Shown: piece by piece, positions 1 through 8,899 of the stretch | Layout of the letters: every line of letters starts with the position of its first letter | How positions within the stretch are numbered: the stretch's first letter is position 1 | DNA from: Scytonema sp035967975 | Lineage (GTDB): Bacteria > Cyanobacteriota > Cyanobacteriia > Cyanobacteriales > Nostocaceae | Assembly: GCA_035967975.1 (NCBI GenBank) | Contig: JAWQFQ010000025.1 | Location: forward strand, 1 to 64,000 | Direction of reading: 5' to 3' | Length of the DNA stretch: 64,000 bases | Notes under the pieces: generated by a model | What the model saw: only the letters and a program-made list of their open reading frames with translations | What the model was told of the DNA's origin: nothing | Database searches by the model: none | Position numbers and translations under genes: made by a program

Positions 1-27
1 CCCCCACACCCTCACACCCCTACACCC

Positions 28-342
28 TCATATATCTAAAAATGGAAATAGCTGAAGTAATGTCTTACGCAGTTGCAGTAGAAAAACTTGCTCTCTAATG
101 CGATCGTCAAGTTTTCGAGGGGGCAAAGTTTGTAGTTTAGCTTGCAACTCAGCATATTCTGCCGCACTCAACAGCTTTCCATCCACGGGCGATCGCGCTG
201 CTGTAATAATCTCCATTCGTAAAATTTCTTCTGGTATATCTTTTGGTGGCGCTAAAGCCATGACCGATGATCCCCAATGGTTACCAAGTCCTATTAGTAA
301 GCTAGTGCTAACGGTTAAAACGATAAATATTATCCGCTTCAC
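28..342 (-). CDS. Small exported cyanobacterial protein of unknown function
   Basis: The 104-residue product has a cleavable-looking signal peptide (basic KR at 2-3, hydrophobic stretch to about residue 30, ending near VMALA). A short mature domain follows, with PPKDIPEEILRMEI and a C-terminal leucine-rich segment. The pattern resembles a small conserved cyanobacterial family of unknown function. Translation would begin at a GTG at 342; no ATG lies nearby. The stop codon sits inside a C-rich CCCTACA-type tandem repeat at the window edge, so that repeat directly abuts the gene. No function can be assigned. It is probably periplasmic or thylakoid-lumenal. Confidence 0.6.
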   Translation of the reverse strand: MKRIIFIVLTVSTSLLIGLGNHWGSSVMALAPPKDIPEEILRMEIITAARSPVDGKLLSAAEYAELQAKLQTLPPRKLDDRIREQVFLLQLRKTLLQLFPFLDI

Positions 343-504
343 AGTCTAGAGTCTTAAGTTATATCTATATGTTGAATCTTATCCCTAAGTTTCCCACCGC
401 CAACTCAATCTGCTGGAATGATAATACTTTGAGCGAGCAGGTGAGAATTTTCGTATAACCATACAGCTATAGTATAGTCACAAGCTATCAACAAATCATG
501 ATAA

Positions 505-576
505 AGAAGCCCAGTCTACCACAAAACTGGGCTTCTGTAAAAGACCTAGCCAGTTGAAAGCAGAATACTAGGTCTT
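505..576. terminator. Two adjacent hairpins in the 343-751 intergenic region
   Basis: A perfect 10-bp inverted repeat (505-514 with 527-536, arm AGAAGCCCAG) is followed at once by a 9-bp one (541-549 with 568-576, arm AAGACCTAG). Neither has a long T tract, so a factor-independent terminator is possible but not certain. They lie downstream of the lipoprotein gene, which reads leftward. Nothing else is recognised between 343 and 751. Confidence 0.45.
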
Positions 577-751
577 CATTAAGTATTAACAACGGGATAC
601 GGGGATCGTTACGAGCCACTGTCAGCAACCCTGACCAATCTTTGCGCTCTCAAAGTAAAATTGATGACACAAAATTTCTCTGAAAATAATGACTCCTTCA
701 ATGTAGTGAGGAGAGTAGAAACAACTGTTTTAGTTGTTTTAGGAACACAAC

Positions 752-943
752 TTAAGGAGTTGCAGTTGCTTCTGGGGTAGGTACAACAGCGGGAGTAGTA
801 GCCCCAGTGTCTGCTGGTTCTGCAGGTGTCGTAGCAGCAGGATTCGTTGTATCACCACTACCGGTATCACCACTCTCACAAGCGCCAAGAGCAGTAGCTA
901 GACCTAGTACTAGAGCAAGACCAAGGATTTTTACGTTTTTCAT
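752..943 (-). CDS. Small threonine/proline-rich lipoprotein
   Basis: The 63-residue product begins with a lipoprotein signal peptide and a clear lipobox (LGAC, Cys at about residue 22). The rest is almost entirely low-complexity T, A, P, G and E. After lipidation it would be a short disordered tail anchored at a membrane. Similar tiny lipoproteins are common in Nostocales and have no known role. A purine-rich GAGGAG lies just upstream of the ATG at 943. The gene diverges from the FtsL-like gene across 461 bp in which no other gene was seen. Confidence 0.65.
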   Translation of the reverse strand: MKNVKILGLALVLGLATALGACESGDTGSGDTTNPAATTPAEPADTGATTPAVVPTPEATATP

Positions 944-1404
944 AACTCCTCTTTCACCAATCGCGGCATGAATAATTTTAGCCTGATGAATAAGATACCC
1001 TATTTGTTGCTTTTTTTTAAGTGACTTTGGGACATAGATTTAAGTAAAAAACTTGAATGAAATCTATGGCTCCAGAATAAAAGAGTATTATATTCTTCAA
1101 GCTAGTTACTAGAAGCGCTATCATACCAAAAATTGCAATTTTTTGTACACTCTTGCTTCTAGTGGCAAAGCATTGCCATACTTTAGTATGCGACGCTAAA
1201 CGGTCAAGGTGTCAGATTGCTGCTCGACATTGCCAAAAACCAGGTTTTTATCGGTTTTTTCCCAAATGCAAAGAATGGTGCAGATACCTATCAGAGTACG
1301 TTGATTAGTTGTAGGGTGTTATTTATTATTGCTTAAAACTCAGTACTGACCCCAGCCAAGACAGAGACTTATCTCATTAAACAGTATTTACTATCCAAAA
1401 GATT
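944..1404. other. Divergent intergenic region, no gene seen
   Basis: This stretch separates the lipoprotein gene from the FtsL-like gene and must hold both promoters. It is AT-rich, with scattered short palindromes around 1130-1150 and 1240-1265, but no convincing ORF, tRNA or riboswitch. Confidence 0.4.
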
Positions 1405-2100
1405 ATGGCTATTGCTCGCAAATCAGACGCTTCTGCAACGGGCGGTTTTCCCCCAACAGCCCAGAGAAAAAGAATAAACCGCCGTTCTGTTGACCAAACT
1501 AAACTGTCAACTCACCGAGAAATTGCTCTGCGATCGCGACAGTTAAGAACAACAGGAAACGCGCTACCTACTTTTTCTCCTCCGGAGTCTGCCGGAAAAC
1601 AACGGCGTTTATCAAAAAATTCTTCGCTTGCCTTACCAAAACCAGAGAGGGCTCTGAAATCACAAACAAACTTTACAGGGATTGAAGATCGCAATCAACG
1701 AGCAGCAACAATTCCTGTTGTACCCCCTGCAGACGCGACCCCTCTATGGTTGCTGCGCTTGCATTCCATACACCGTAATTCATCAATTATATCATTTCTG
1801 TTAGTTGCCGTAACCCTCGTCGTTTATGGTTGGACGGTATACTCCCAACAAATTTGGAGTCAGTCTTACCGCAGGCTGCAACACTTGCAACGACACGAAA
1901 GACAGTTAATGACAACAACTGAAGTCTTAAAGAATAAAATGGCACAAGAAGCAGAAAAGGAACCCACACAACTGGTTTCGCCCACCCCCTCAGGAATGAT
2001 TTTTTTAAGTCCAGCACCTGTAGCTCCCAACTCCGGAACAGACAACACACTATCAATCCCCGAAGTACATCAGCAATCTGTTAATCCAGTCGGATATTAG
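1405..2100 (+). CDS. FtsL-like single-pass membrane protein upstream of ftsI
   Basis: The 231-residue protein has a long basic, disordered N-terminus (about 1-120), one transmembrane helix at about 127-146, then a charged, helix-prone stretch (150-185) suited to a short coiled coil, and a Pro/Ser-rich tail. This bitopic layout and its position directly before ftsI match the divisome protein FtsL, which forms a complex with FtsQ and FtsB and recruits FtsI. The sequence itself is too divergent to prove orthology. The start ATG gives MAIARKSD. An alternative is an unrelated cyanobacterial membrane protein that only shares the locus. Confidence 0.6.
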   Translation: MAIARKSDASATGGFPPTAQRKRINRRSVDQTKLSTHREIALRSRQLRTTGNALPTFSPPESAGKQRRLSKNSSLALPKPERALKSQTNFTGIEDRNQRAATIPVVPPADATPLWLLRLHSIHRNSSIISFLLVAVTLVVYGWTVYSQQIWSQSYRRLQHLQRHERQLMTTTEVLKNKMAQEAEKEPTQLVSPTPSGMIFLSPAPVAPNSGTDNTLSIPEVHQQSVNPVGY

Positions 2101-2250
2101 TCATTTTTTAATGGTTAATGGCTAATGGCTAAGGGCTAATGGCTAAGGACTAATGGTTCATAGCTAATGGCTAATCGTAAAAAAGCAACTAACAATTAGC
2201 CATTAGCCATTAGCAATTAACAATTAACCATTAGCCATTAGCAATTAGCA
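2101..2250. repeat. Short tandem repeats of TTAGCCA/TGGCTAA type
   Basis: The whole gap between the FtsL-like gene and ftsI consists of degenerate heptamers. The first half runs as TAATGGC and the second half as ATTAGCC, so the two halves are roughly inverted and could pair. These are STRR-type repeats of filamentous cyanobacteria. They leave no room for an ordinary promoter, which favours cotranscription of the two genes. Confidence 0.8.
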
Positions 2251-2252
2251 AA

Positions 2253-4082
2253 ATGCAAAAGTCATCAGGTAACACTAGATTTAGAAACTTGCCAAAGCCC
2301 GGTTTTACAAGAAGGCGACAGCAGAGGGTTTCGAGACAACCCTTGCAAAGTAAACTGATTGAACATCCGAAAGAGTCAGTCTCAAATACCAAACCCCGAT
2401 TGTTTATCGTTTGGGGTCTGTTAATGGCGAGTGGAGTAGGGCTAGCTGTTAACCTATATCAATTACAAATTGTGCGAGGACCCAAGCTAACAGAGAGAGC
2501 GCGAAACCAGCAGATGGTTAATTTGCGACCTTTTACGCCCCGTCGTCCGGTAGTCGATCGCAATCGAGATGTGTTAGCAATAGATCGACCTGTGTACACT
2601 TTGTACGCTCACCCTAAGTTGTTTAAAAAATCCAATCAACAAGTAGCAGAACTACTTGCACCAGTCATAAATAGAGAGTCTGCTGATTTAGAGAAGAAGT
2701 TTGACAACAAAAAAAGTGGTATTACATTAGCTTATACTCTACCAGAAGAAATAGCTGACCGCGTTTCTTCATTACGTATTGATGGTTTAGAATTAATACA
2801 AAAATATTCGCGTTTCTACCCACAGCAGGATTTAGTTGCAGAAGTTGTAGGCTACGTAGATGTTGACCGTAGGGGTCAGGCTGGCGTGGAATACAGCCAA
2901 GAAAAATTACTAGAACGTTCCATGCAAACCATGCGCTTGAGTCGAGCGGGGAATGGGGCGCTAATGCCCGATCATGCTCCAGAGGGGTTCCTAAATTTTG
3001 ACGATTTGCGCTTACAACTCACAATTGATAGCCGTCTTCAACGGGTAGCCCGCTTTGCTCTTAAAGAACAAATGAAAAAGTACCGGGCGAAAAAAGGGGC
3101 TGTGATTGTGATGGATGCTTGGGATGGTTCCCTACTTGCCTTAGTAACCCAACCTACTTATAATCCAAACGAATACTCTAAAGCTGATATTGCATTGTTC
3201 AAAAACTGGACAGTCGCAGACCTTTATGAACCTGGTTCAACCTTTAAACCTTTGAATGTTGCTATTGGCTTAGAGGCTGGTATTATCAAACCGGAAGATG
3301 TGTTTAATGATACTGGTTCGATTCACGTTGCCGACCGGATTATCAAAAATGCTGAAAACAAACGTTACGGGCGAATAGACATAGCTCAGATTTTGCAAAA
3401 TTCCAGCAATATTGGGATGGTGCAAATTATCCAAAGGATGCAGCCTTCCATCTATTACGGTTGGTTGGAACGCTTAGGTTTGGGACAAAGCGTGGATACC
3501 GATTTACCTTTTGCTGTCAAAAGCCAGCTAAAAAGCCATGAAGAATTTTTATCTACACCCATCGAACCTGCAACCGCCTCCTTTGGTCAAGGTTTTTCTC
3601 TAACACCATTACAGTTGGTGCAAATGCACGGCGCGTTGGCTAATGGCGGTAAACTCGTCTCGCCACACACTATCCGATCGCTGATAGATAGCAAAGGACG
3701 AGTACATCATATCCCAAACCTACCTGCACCAAGGCAAATCTTTTCACAGGCGATCGCGCAAAAGGTTGTAGAGATGATGGAAACTGTTGTCGATGATGGA
3801 ACAGGTAGAAAATCCCAAATTTCCGGCTATCGTATTGCTGGGAAAACCGGTACAGCCCAAAAAGCGAGTCCCTCTGGTGGCTATCTCAGTGATGCTAAAG
3901 TCACCAGCTTTGTAGGTATCTTACCGGTTGAATCCCCCCGTTATGTAGTCTTGGCATTAGTTGATGAGCCAAAAGGAAAAAATGCTTACGGTGGTACTGT
4001 CGCCGCACCAATTGCCAAATCAGTTATGGAAGCATTGATTACTATTGAACAAATTCCACCTAGTAGAACTACACAACCATAA
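2253..4082 (+). CDS. ftsI: Class B penicillin-binding protein, septal transpeptidase FtsI
   Basis: The 609-residue protein is a peptidoglycan DD-transpeptidase for septum synthesis. It has a basic cytoplasmic tail, one transmembrane helix at about 50-70, a PBP dimerisation domain (about 90-230) and a transpeptidase domain (about 255-595). The three active-site motifs are visible: SxxK as STFK (Ser329, Lys332), SSN (384-386) and KTGT (531-534). Length and order are standard for class B PBPs. The upstream FtsL-like gene supports the septal rather than the elongation (PBP2) role. There are no PASTA repeats. Confidence 0.93.
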   Translation: MQKSSGNTRFRNLPKPGFTRRRQQRVSRQPLQSKLIEHPKESVSNTKPRLFIVWGLLMASGVGLAVNLYQLQIVRGPKLTERARNQQMVNLRPFTPRRPVVDRNRDVLAIDRPVYTLYAHPKLFKKSNQQVAELLAPVINRESADLEKKFDNKKSGITLAYTLPEEIADRVSSLRIDGLELIQKYSRFYPQQDLVAEVVGYVDVDRRGQAGVEYSQEKLLERSMQTMRLSRAGNGALMPDHAPEGFLNFDDLRLQLTIDSRLQRVARFALKEQMKKYRAKKGAVIVMDAWDGSLLALVTQPTYNPNEYSKADIALFKNWTVADLYEPGSTFKPLNVAIGLEAGIIKPEDVFNDTGSIHVADRIIKNAENKRYGRIDIAQILQNSSNIGMVQIIQRMQPSIYYGWLERLGLGQSVDTDLPFAVKSQLKSHEEFLSTPIEPATASFGQGFSLTPLQLVQMHGALANGGKLVSPHTIRSLIDSKGRVHHIPNLPAPRQIFSQAIAQKVVEMMETVVDDGTGRKSQISGYRIAGKTGTAQKASPSGGYLSDAKVTSFVGILPVESPRYVVLALVDEPKGKNAYGGTVAAPIAKSVMEALITIEQIPPSRTTQP

Positions 4083-4336
4083 AGAAGCAGGGGTTGAGCT
4101 GTTACTAATTAGATATTTTTTTAATTGAAAGCCCTTTAGAGTTTGATCTGCCAATTTTCTCACTTACTACCTACGGGGGAGGTACTAAGGGTCTCTTCAT
4201 GGAATTCTTAAGTATTAAAGACTTGACTAAATACAGCTATCTAGTTAAGCCATTGCCTGTTTGCAGCCGCATTTAAGAAATGTATTGGCTTGTAATTTCT
4301 CGTTTTCACTTTTGATGTTGTAATGTTACATAGCTT

Positions 4337-5446
4337 ATGTCCCCTATCTCAAAGATTCAAAGAAAAAGTACGCAGATAGAGGAAACAATAAATACTAAGT
4401 ATAAGCGCGTTGAGCAGCAGTTTATAGACCTACTTGCTACAGAGAATTTAGACAAAAAACTAAATGCGGAACCTGCACTCAAGCAAGAGTTTGAAAGTAC
4501 CCTATCTCAAGCAATTTGTGCTGCTTACCAAAATGATGCTAGTGATGACGCAGCTCACCTCTTTGTTCAACGCATTCTATACCGTATTAATCGCCTAAAT
4601 CTGTTTTGGTATGATGACCTGCAGAACTATGTTAACGAGCGTTCTCCTTACTTGTATAAGGTGCGCGACCAGATAGAGAAAGCTTGGCAAGAGTGGGAGC
4701 GATCGCATATTGATGTAACTGCATTACAACAGTTAAATATCACAGATGTTCAGCAGTCACTAAAAGAGCGTACTGCGTATGACTTAAATCCGCCTTTATC
4801 GGAGAACAGTCAATACATCCGCACAGAGATGAGCGAGGCTGGTTACCGCCAGTTGTTAGCAATTGGCTCCTTTGAAGGATTGGTAGAAAGCAGTCACCTT
4901 CCCCGAATTCTGGGCGGTGCGGCTAATACTGTCCAGTGTGCGCTGATGCGAGTTTTTCAGGAAGAGTACGGCTACGGTCGCTTATCTCGCAAGCATTCTA
5001 CGTTTTTTGCTCAGATGCTCAATGAGTTTGGGATGAATACTAAACCAGAGGCTTATTTTGATTTCATCCCTTGGGAACTTTTCGCGTGTTCCAATCATAG
5101 CTACTTGATCAGTGAACGTAAGCGCTATTTCCTGCGTTACAACGGTGGACTGACATATTTTGAAATATCAGTTCCTGCAACTTTCAGAAACTATGTTGCA
5201 GCAGCGCAACGTTTGGGACTCTCTAATGCAGCAATGAGTTATTGGGAAGTACATATTAAGGAGGATGAACGCCACGGGCGCTGGATGTTAGATGGTGTGG
5301 CTTTACCTTTAGCGGAAATGTATCCTAATCACGCTTGGGAGCTCTTGTTGGGCTACGACCAGGAGAAATTTATGGGCGATCGCGCTGCTCAAGCTGTTGT
5401 TGGGTCAATACGTGAAGCAGAACAACAGTTGATGGCTAATGGTTAA
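4337..5446 (+). CDS. Iron-containing redox enzyme of the haem-oxygenase-like fold
   Basis: The 369-residue, mostly helical protein carries the metal-ligand pattern of haem-oxygenase-like di-iron enzymes. It has an EEYGYGR segment (Glu209/210) followed by H220, and later an EVHIKEDERHGRW segment (Glu304, His306, Glu309, His313). Members of this broad family act as di-iron oxidases or oxygenases on varied small molecules, so the substrate cannot be predicted. A 254-bp gap separates it from ftsI. The gene ends in repeated TGGCTAA/TGGTTAA units, so its last residues come from a tandem repeat. Confidence 0.75.
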   Translation: MSPISKIQRKSTQIEETINTKYKRVEQQFIDLLATENLDKKLNAEPALKQEFESTLSQAICAAYQNDASDDAAHLFVQRILYRINRLNLFWYDDLQNYVNERSPYLYKVRDQIEKAWQEWERSHIDVTALQQLNITDVQQSLKERTAYDLNPPLSENSQYIRTEMSEAGYRQLLAIGSFEGLVESSHLPRILGGAANTVQCALMRVFQEEYGYGRLSRKHSTFFAQMLNEFGMNTKPEAYFDFIPWELFACSNHSYLISERKRYFLRYNGGLTYFEISVPATFRNYVAAAQRLGLSNAAMSYWEVHIKEDERHGRWMLDGVALPLAEMYPNHAWELLLGYDQEKFMGDRAAQAVVGSIREAEQQLMANG

Positions 5447-5562
5447 TGGTTAGTAGTTAACTGTTAACTATTTATTTGTTTTATTCACCTTTTTCTCAGG
5501 TAGAAGGTGGAAATTTTCTGCTTTGAAAATTTTATTAATCAATATTGGAGTTAGCGAGTCAA

Positions 5563-6258
5563 ATGAAAGACATTTTTTCTTGTCCTGAAGAATCTAGTTT
5601 CTATTCCAACTGTTTGGAAAACTTGGTTTTGAGAAACTGCAAAAAATCTGAATGTGTGGTGGAATTTGGTTCTGGAGATGGCAGTCCTGTTATTAATTCA
5701 CTCTTAAAAAACAAGTTTAGTGGTGTGATATATGGATTTGAATTAAATACTTCTGCTTGGAAATCTGCCAATTTAATTATCGATGAATATAATCTTGGAA
5801 ATAAATATATCATTTCTAATTCGTGTCTTTTTGAATCTTCCGATGTAGACGGCGATTACCTAGTCGCTAATCCACCCTACCTTCCCGCACCAGACAATGA
5901 TATTTATATGCCTTTATTATTTGGTGGAGAAGATGGAGCCACAGTTACTAACAATCTTCTATCTTTAGGTTATGATAATGTGTTGCTCTTGGTGTCTAGC
6001 TTTTCTAATCCAATGAGTACCATTACTCATGCGAAAAAACAAGGTTATTGTATTACTGATTTTTTAGTGTTACCTTTGCAATTTGGCTACTATAGTTCTG
6101 AACCAAAAGTGAAGAACCACATAGAAAAGTTACGAAAAGGTAAAATGGCATTTTATTCAGACAATTATTACTTTTTAGCTGGAGTTTTATTTAAGAAGTC
6201 TTTCAAATCTGAAGTAGACTTATCAAATACACTGGCTAAAGCTATGAGTAGTTTATAG
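5563..6258 (+). CDS. Class I SAM-dependent methyltransferase, NPPY type
   Basis: The product has a glycine-rich SAM-binding motif I (VVEFGSGDGSP, about residues 31-41) and a motif IV reading VANPPYLPAP. Asn-Pro-Pro-Tyr is typical of methyltransferases acting on nitrogen in glutamine, adenine or guanine (HemK/PrmC-like, RsmC-like). At 231 residues it is a stand-alone catalytic domain. I start it at the ATG at 5563, with GGAG upstream, rather than an in-frame TTG at 5545. It is AT-rich and uses codons unlike ftsI, which may hint at transfer. The substrate is unknown. Confidence 0.7.
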   Translation: MKDIFSCPEESSFYSNCLENLVLRNCKKSECVVEFGSGDGSPVINSLLKNKFSGVIYGFELNTSAWKSANLIIDEYNLGNKYIISNSCLFESSDVDGDYLVANPPYLPAPDNDIYMPLLFGGEDGATVTNNLLSLGYDNVLLLVSSFSNPMSTITHAKKQGYCITDFLVLPLQFGYYSSEPKVKNHIEKLRKGKMAFYSDNYYFLAGVLFKKSFKSEVDLSNTLAKAMSSL

Positions 6259-6345
6259 GTTTTTTTGAGCCAACACGATGTAGGTGTAGGAGCAAGACTT
6301 GTCAATTAACAGTAGTTGAGTGTCACAATCCCGGTAACTCAACTT

Positions 6346-6450
6346 CTTGTGGTGCGGGCGTCTCGCCCGCCTCAATACTGCTCAGATCAGCCGAACCTCA
6401 ACTATCACCCGCTTGAGTTCGTTCACGGGCGAGGACGCCCGTACCACAAG
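6346..6450. repeat. Inverted repeat element with TTGTGGTRCGGGCG ends
   Basis: The ends CTTGTGGTGCGGGCGTC and GACGCCCGTACCACAAG face each other across a 105-bp unit and can form a strong GC-rich hairpin. Copies or fragments recur at 8811-8872, 47431-47573 and 49938-49968, all intergenic. The short open frame crossing this unit is therefore not a gene. Confidence 0.8.
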
Positions 6451-6611
6451 AAGAAATTTTTGAAAACTGTTTTATCCGACACGCCCTACACCTCTATACC
6501 CCTATTTTCAAAGGTGTAAGTCTCCCCTGGGTTGAGATAAGTGACCTTTTGTTCCAACCCTGCTTCTGCAACTGCTTTCTTGACGCTCTCCTGCCTGATG
6601 CGAGGAGATTC

Positions 6612-8051
6612 TCAAGAGACGAGTCTCTCGATATCTTGATTGCTCAAGTTCCCAGGCTCAGCACGTTTGCCTTTTCGGCGTGCTGATGTCTCCTTACGTT
6701 TTTTCGGGCGTTTAGAACCCCGTGGTTCAAGTTCCTGAGAGTCCCCCAGTACTATACTCGCTATATTTAATATAGCCAGTTCTTTGATATTTTTAGCTGC
6801 ATTTATGTCGGCATGGGCCATGTGACCACAGGAAACACAAATGTATTTTTCTTTATCTCTACTGCTAGCGTCAATATGACCACAAACATTACATTTTTGA
6901 CTTGTATGTTTAGGATTCACCTTGATTAAAATCTTTCCTGACTTCACAGCCATGTAATCGATTTTCTGAGTTAACTCGTTCCAACTAGCATCCGAAATAC
7001 TACGATTTAAACCCTTCTTTGCACTCTGACCATTCTTTAAAAATCGCCCCGTTGACTCATCAATTTTTGGACGACAACGTTTAAGCATTGCCGATACATT
7101 TAAATCTTCAATAGCAATAGCATCAACTTTTCTAGAAGCAATTAAACCAGCTATTTTCCATTGGTAAGCTTGACGTTTATCGGCCATTTTCTTATATAAC
7201 TTACCAACCAATGCTGCTGCTTTTTTACGATTTTTACTCCCCTTAATCTTACGGTTAACTCTACGCTGTCTAATTTTCAGTCTGCGTTTAACTTTTTTGT
7301 TGGTTGCAAACTTGGGATTTTTAACTTGATGACCATCTGACAAATGGACAAGTTTGGTGATTCCTAGATCGCAACCCAAAACAGATTTAATTTCTGTTAT
7401 GGGTTTAGGAATGTAATCTGGTACGGTTTTATCCTCAATCCTGATAGATACATACCAACCATCTTGACGCTTACGAATAGTTGCAGCCTTAATGACAAAA
7501 CATAAAGGAATTGGTCTAGAGTTAAAAAATCTCATCCAACCAATTTTAGGCAAGTAAATCTTATTGCCTTGAACTTTAATTCCTACCGTGTAAGTAAAAG
7601 ATGAAAAGTTAGAACGGTTTTTAAACTTTGGAAAACCACTCCCATTAAAGAAATTTTCGTAAGCCTTATCTAACCTCTTAACGTTCTGCTGCAACACAGT
7701 AGAGTCAATATCAGCATACCAAGGTCTAGCTTTTTTAAGTATCGGCAACTGTGTGATCTGGATATCTCCTGCACTACGGCGAGGATTCTTTGGATTTCCA
7801 TCCTTGTCAGTTTTAGAATCTTTCCAAGGTTCACCAGTAGCCCCATTTTTGCTAACAAAACACGTTAACGGGCAAGCTTCTCCCTTAGTTCTGATATCAC
7901 AGTAATCACCCTGAATGAATTGCTGATTGTATTGAGTAATCCTGTCAGCCAAAGACCAGTTGTATTGACTTCTCAGCATATCAATCCAGTTATCCATCTT
8001 GTTTGATTGAGTGACGTTAGGACGTAGCTTGTACACATAGTTTGTTAGCAA
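6612..8051 (-). CDS. tnpB: TnpB, RNA-guided nuclease of the IS605 element
   Basis: The 479-residue TnpB is an ancestor-type Cas12 nuclease that uses an RNA from the element end to cut the vacated donor site. All three RuvC acidic residues are present: Asp228 in GCDLGIT, Glu315 in IAIEDLN and Asp415 in HADINAAKNI. The zinc finger is intact (Cys387, Cys390, Cys405, Cys408). The N-terminal YKLRPN is typical. Translation seems to start at TTG 8051, preceded by AGGTGATA; an in-frame GTG follows shortly. A guide RNA would be expected across the 3' end of the gene near 6540-6700. Confidence 0.9.
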   Translation of the reverse strand: MLTNYVYKLRPNVTQSNKMDNWIDMLRSQYNWSLADRITQYNQQFIQGDYCDIRTKGEACPLTCFVSKNGATGEPWKDSKTDKDGNPKNPRRSAGDIQITQLPILKKARPWYADIDSTVLQQNVKRLDKAYENFFNGSGFPKFKNRSNFSSFTYTVGIKVQGNKIYLPKIGWMRFFNSRPIPLCFVIKAATIRKRQDGWYVSIRIEDKTVPDYIPKPITEIKSVLGCDLGITKLVHLSDGHQVKNPKFATNKKVKRRLKIRQRRVNRKIKGSKNRKKAAALVGKLYKKMADKRQAYQWKIAGLIASRKVDAIAIEDLNVSAMLKRCRPKIDESTGRFLKNGQSAKKGLNRSISDASWNELTQKIDYMAVKSGKILIKVNPKHTSQKCNVCGHIDASSRDKEKYICVSCGHMAHADINAAKNIKELAILNIASIVLGDSQELEPRGSKRPKKRKETSARRKGKRAEPGNLSNQDIERLVS

Positions 8052-8120
8052 GTTATATCACCTGTTTGATTTCGTGCTATACTTGGTCTGTTCATTTAAT
8101 TCTACATAGGTCTACTAGGA

Positions 8121-8522
8121 TTGACAACCCCTTTACGCCGAGAAAGAAATTCTGTTTCTGACCTAAAAGTCCATTTGGTCTGCGTTACTAAGTACCGTAG
8201 GTCTGTATTTACGAGAGAAAGTCTTGCATTGATTGAAGAATCATTCCGTGATGTAGCAAAAAAGATGGATTTTCAAGTACTTGAATTCAATGGTGAAGCC
8301 GACCACATTCATGCTTTGATTGAATATCCTCCAAAACTCTCAATCTCTCAAATAGTAAATTCACTTAAAGGCGTATCTAGTCGGATGTATGGAAAAGCTG
8401 GCTTCAAAAAGCCCTATGGTAAGGATGCTCTTTGGAGTCCCAGCTATTTCGTCTCTTCTGTAGGTGGAGCACCAATTGAAGTTCTTAAAAAATATATCCA
8501 AAGTCAAGAAAAGCCTAACTAG
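8121..8522 (+). CDS. tnpA: TnpA, Y1 single-strand transposase of the IS605 element
   Basis: The 133-residue HUH transposase nicks and joins single-stranded element ends. The HUH motif reads HIH (His62, His64) within GEADHIHALIEYP, and the catalytic tyrosine is Tyr125 in the helix VLKKYIQSQ. Length is normal for the family. It starts at a TTG following AGGA. It diverges from tnpB, with 69 bp between the start codons, and its stop codon lies inside the terminal hairpin. Both motifs look intact, so the element may be active. Confidence 0.9.
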   Translation: MTTPLRRERNSVSDLKVHLVCVTKYRRSVFTRESLALIEESFRDVAKKMDFQVLEFNGEADHIHALIEYPPKLSISQIVNSLKGVSSRMYGKAGFKKPYGKDALWSPSYFVSSVGGAPIEVLKKYIQSQEKPN

Positions 8523-8810
8523 AAGTTAGGGGTTTTAAACCCATTTTTTTCGATAACGAAGAAGGACAGTTGCATTCCCAATGAAAAAGAGCGAACCACT
8601 CTTCAAATCGGGGCTGCGATCGCTTGCAGGTAAGACCAGTTTTTTTGTGTGATGCGTACTCACCATAGCTTTCCTGTGAGCTTGTATCTTTACGTTGTCT
8701 AATAGACTTTTATGTTCGGACATCATCACTGTTGCTACATCTACCTTGGAGAGAGATATTTTTGTAATTTGTAGGGGGTTCCAAATAAAAAAGTCTTCAA
8801 CAATTTCTTT

Positions 8811-8872
8811 TTGTGGTACGGGCTTCCTCGCCCATGAACGAGCTCAGGCGGGCGAGACGCCCGCACCACAAG
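8811..8872. repeat. Second copy of the TTGTGGTACGGGC inverted repeat
   Basis: A 62-bp unit with facing TTGTGGTACGGGC and GCCCGCACCACAA ends. The flank GGTTCCAAATAAAAA just before it (8777-8791) is the same as the outer end of the larger element at 47405, so this is probably a shortened copy of that element. The rest of 8546-8899 holds no recognisable gene. Confidence 0.75.
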
Positions 8873-8899
8873 AGGTTGAAGATGTGAAATGTCACGATT

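Larger units (their letters stand above)
6600..8545. mobile_element. IS200/IS605 family insertion sequence (tnpA and tnpB divergent)
   Basis: Divergent Y1 transposase and TnpB genes define an IS605-type element. On the tnpA side the terminal structure is visible: a 7-bp hairpin (514-520 with 524-530 after 8000, arm CCTAACT) overlapping the tnpA stop, then the palindrome GGGTTTTAAACCC. The tnpB-side end lies near 6540-6610, but its exact base was not fixed. These elements move as single strands and make no target duplication, so the limits are approximate. Confidence 0.8.

Noticed and set aside
6316..6519. 67-codon open frame across the TTGTGG repeat
   Set aside because: It is translated from an intergenic inverted repeat found elsewhere; no protein features.
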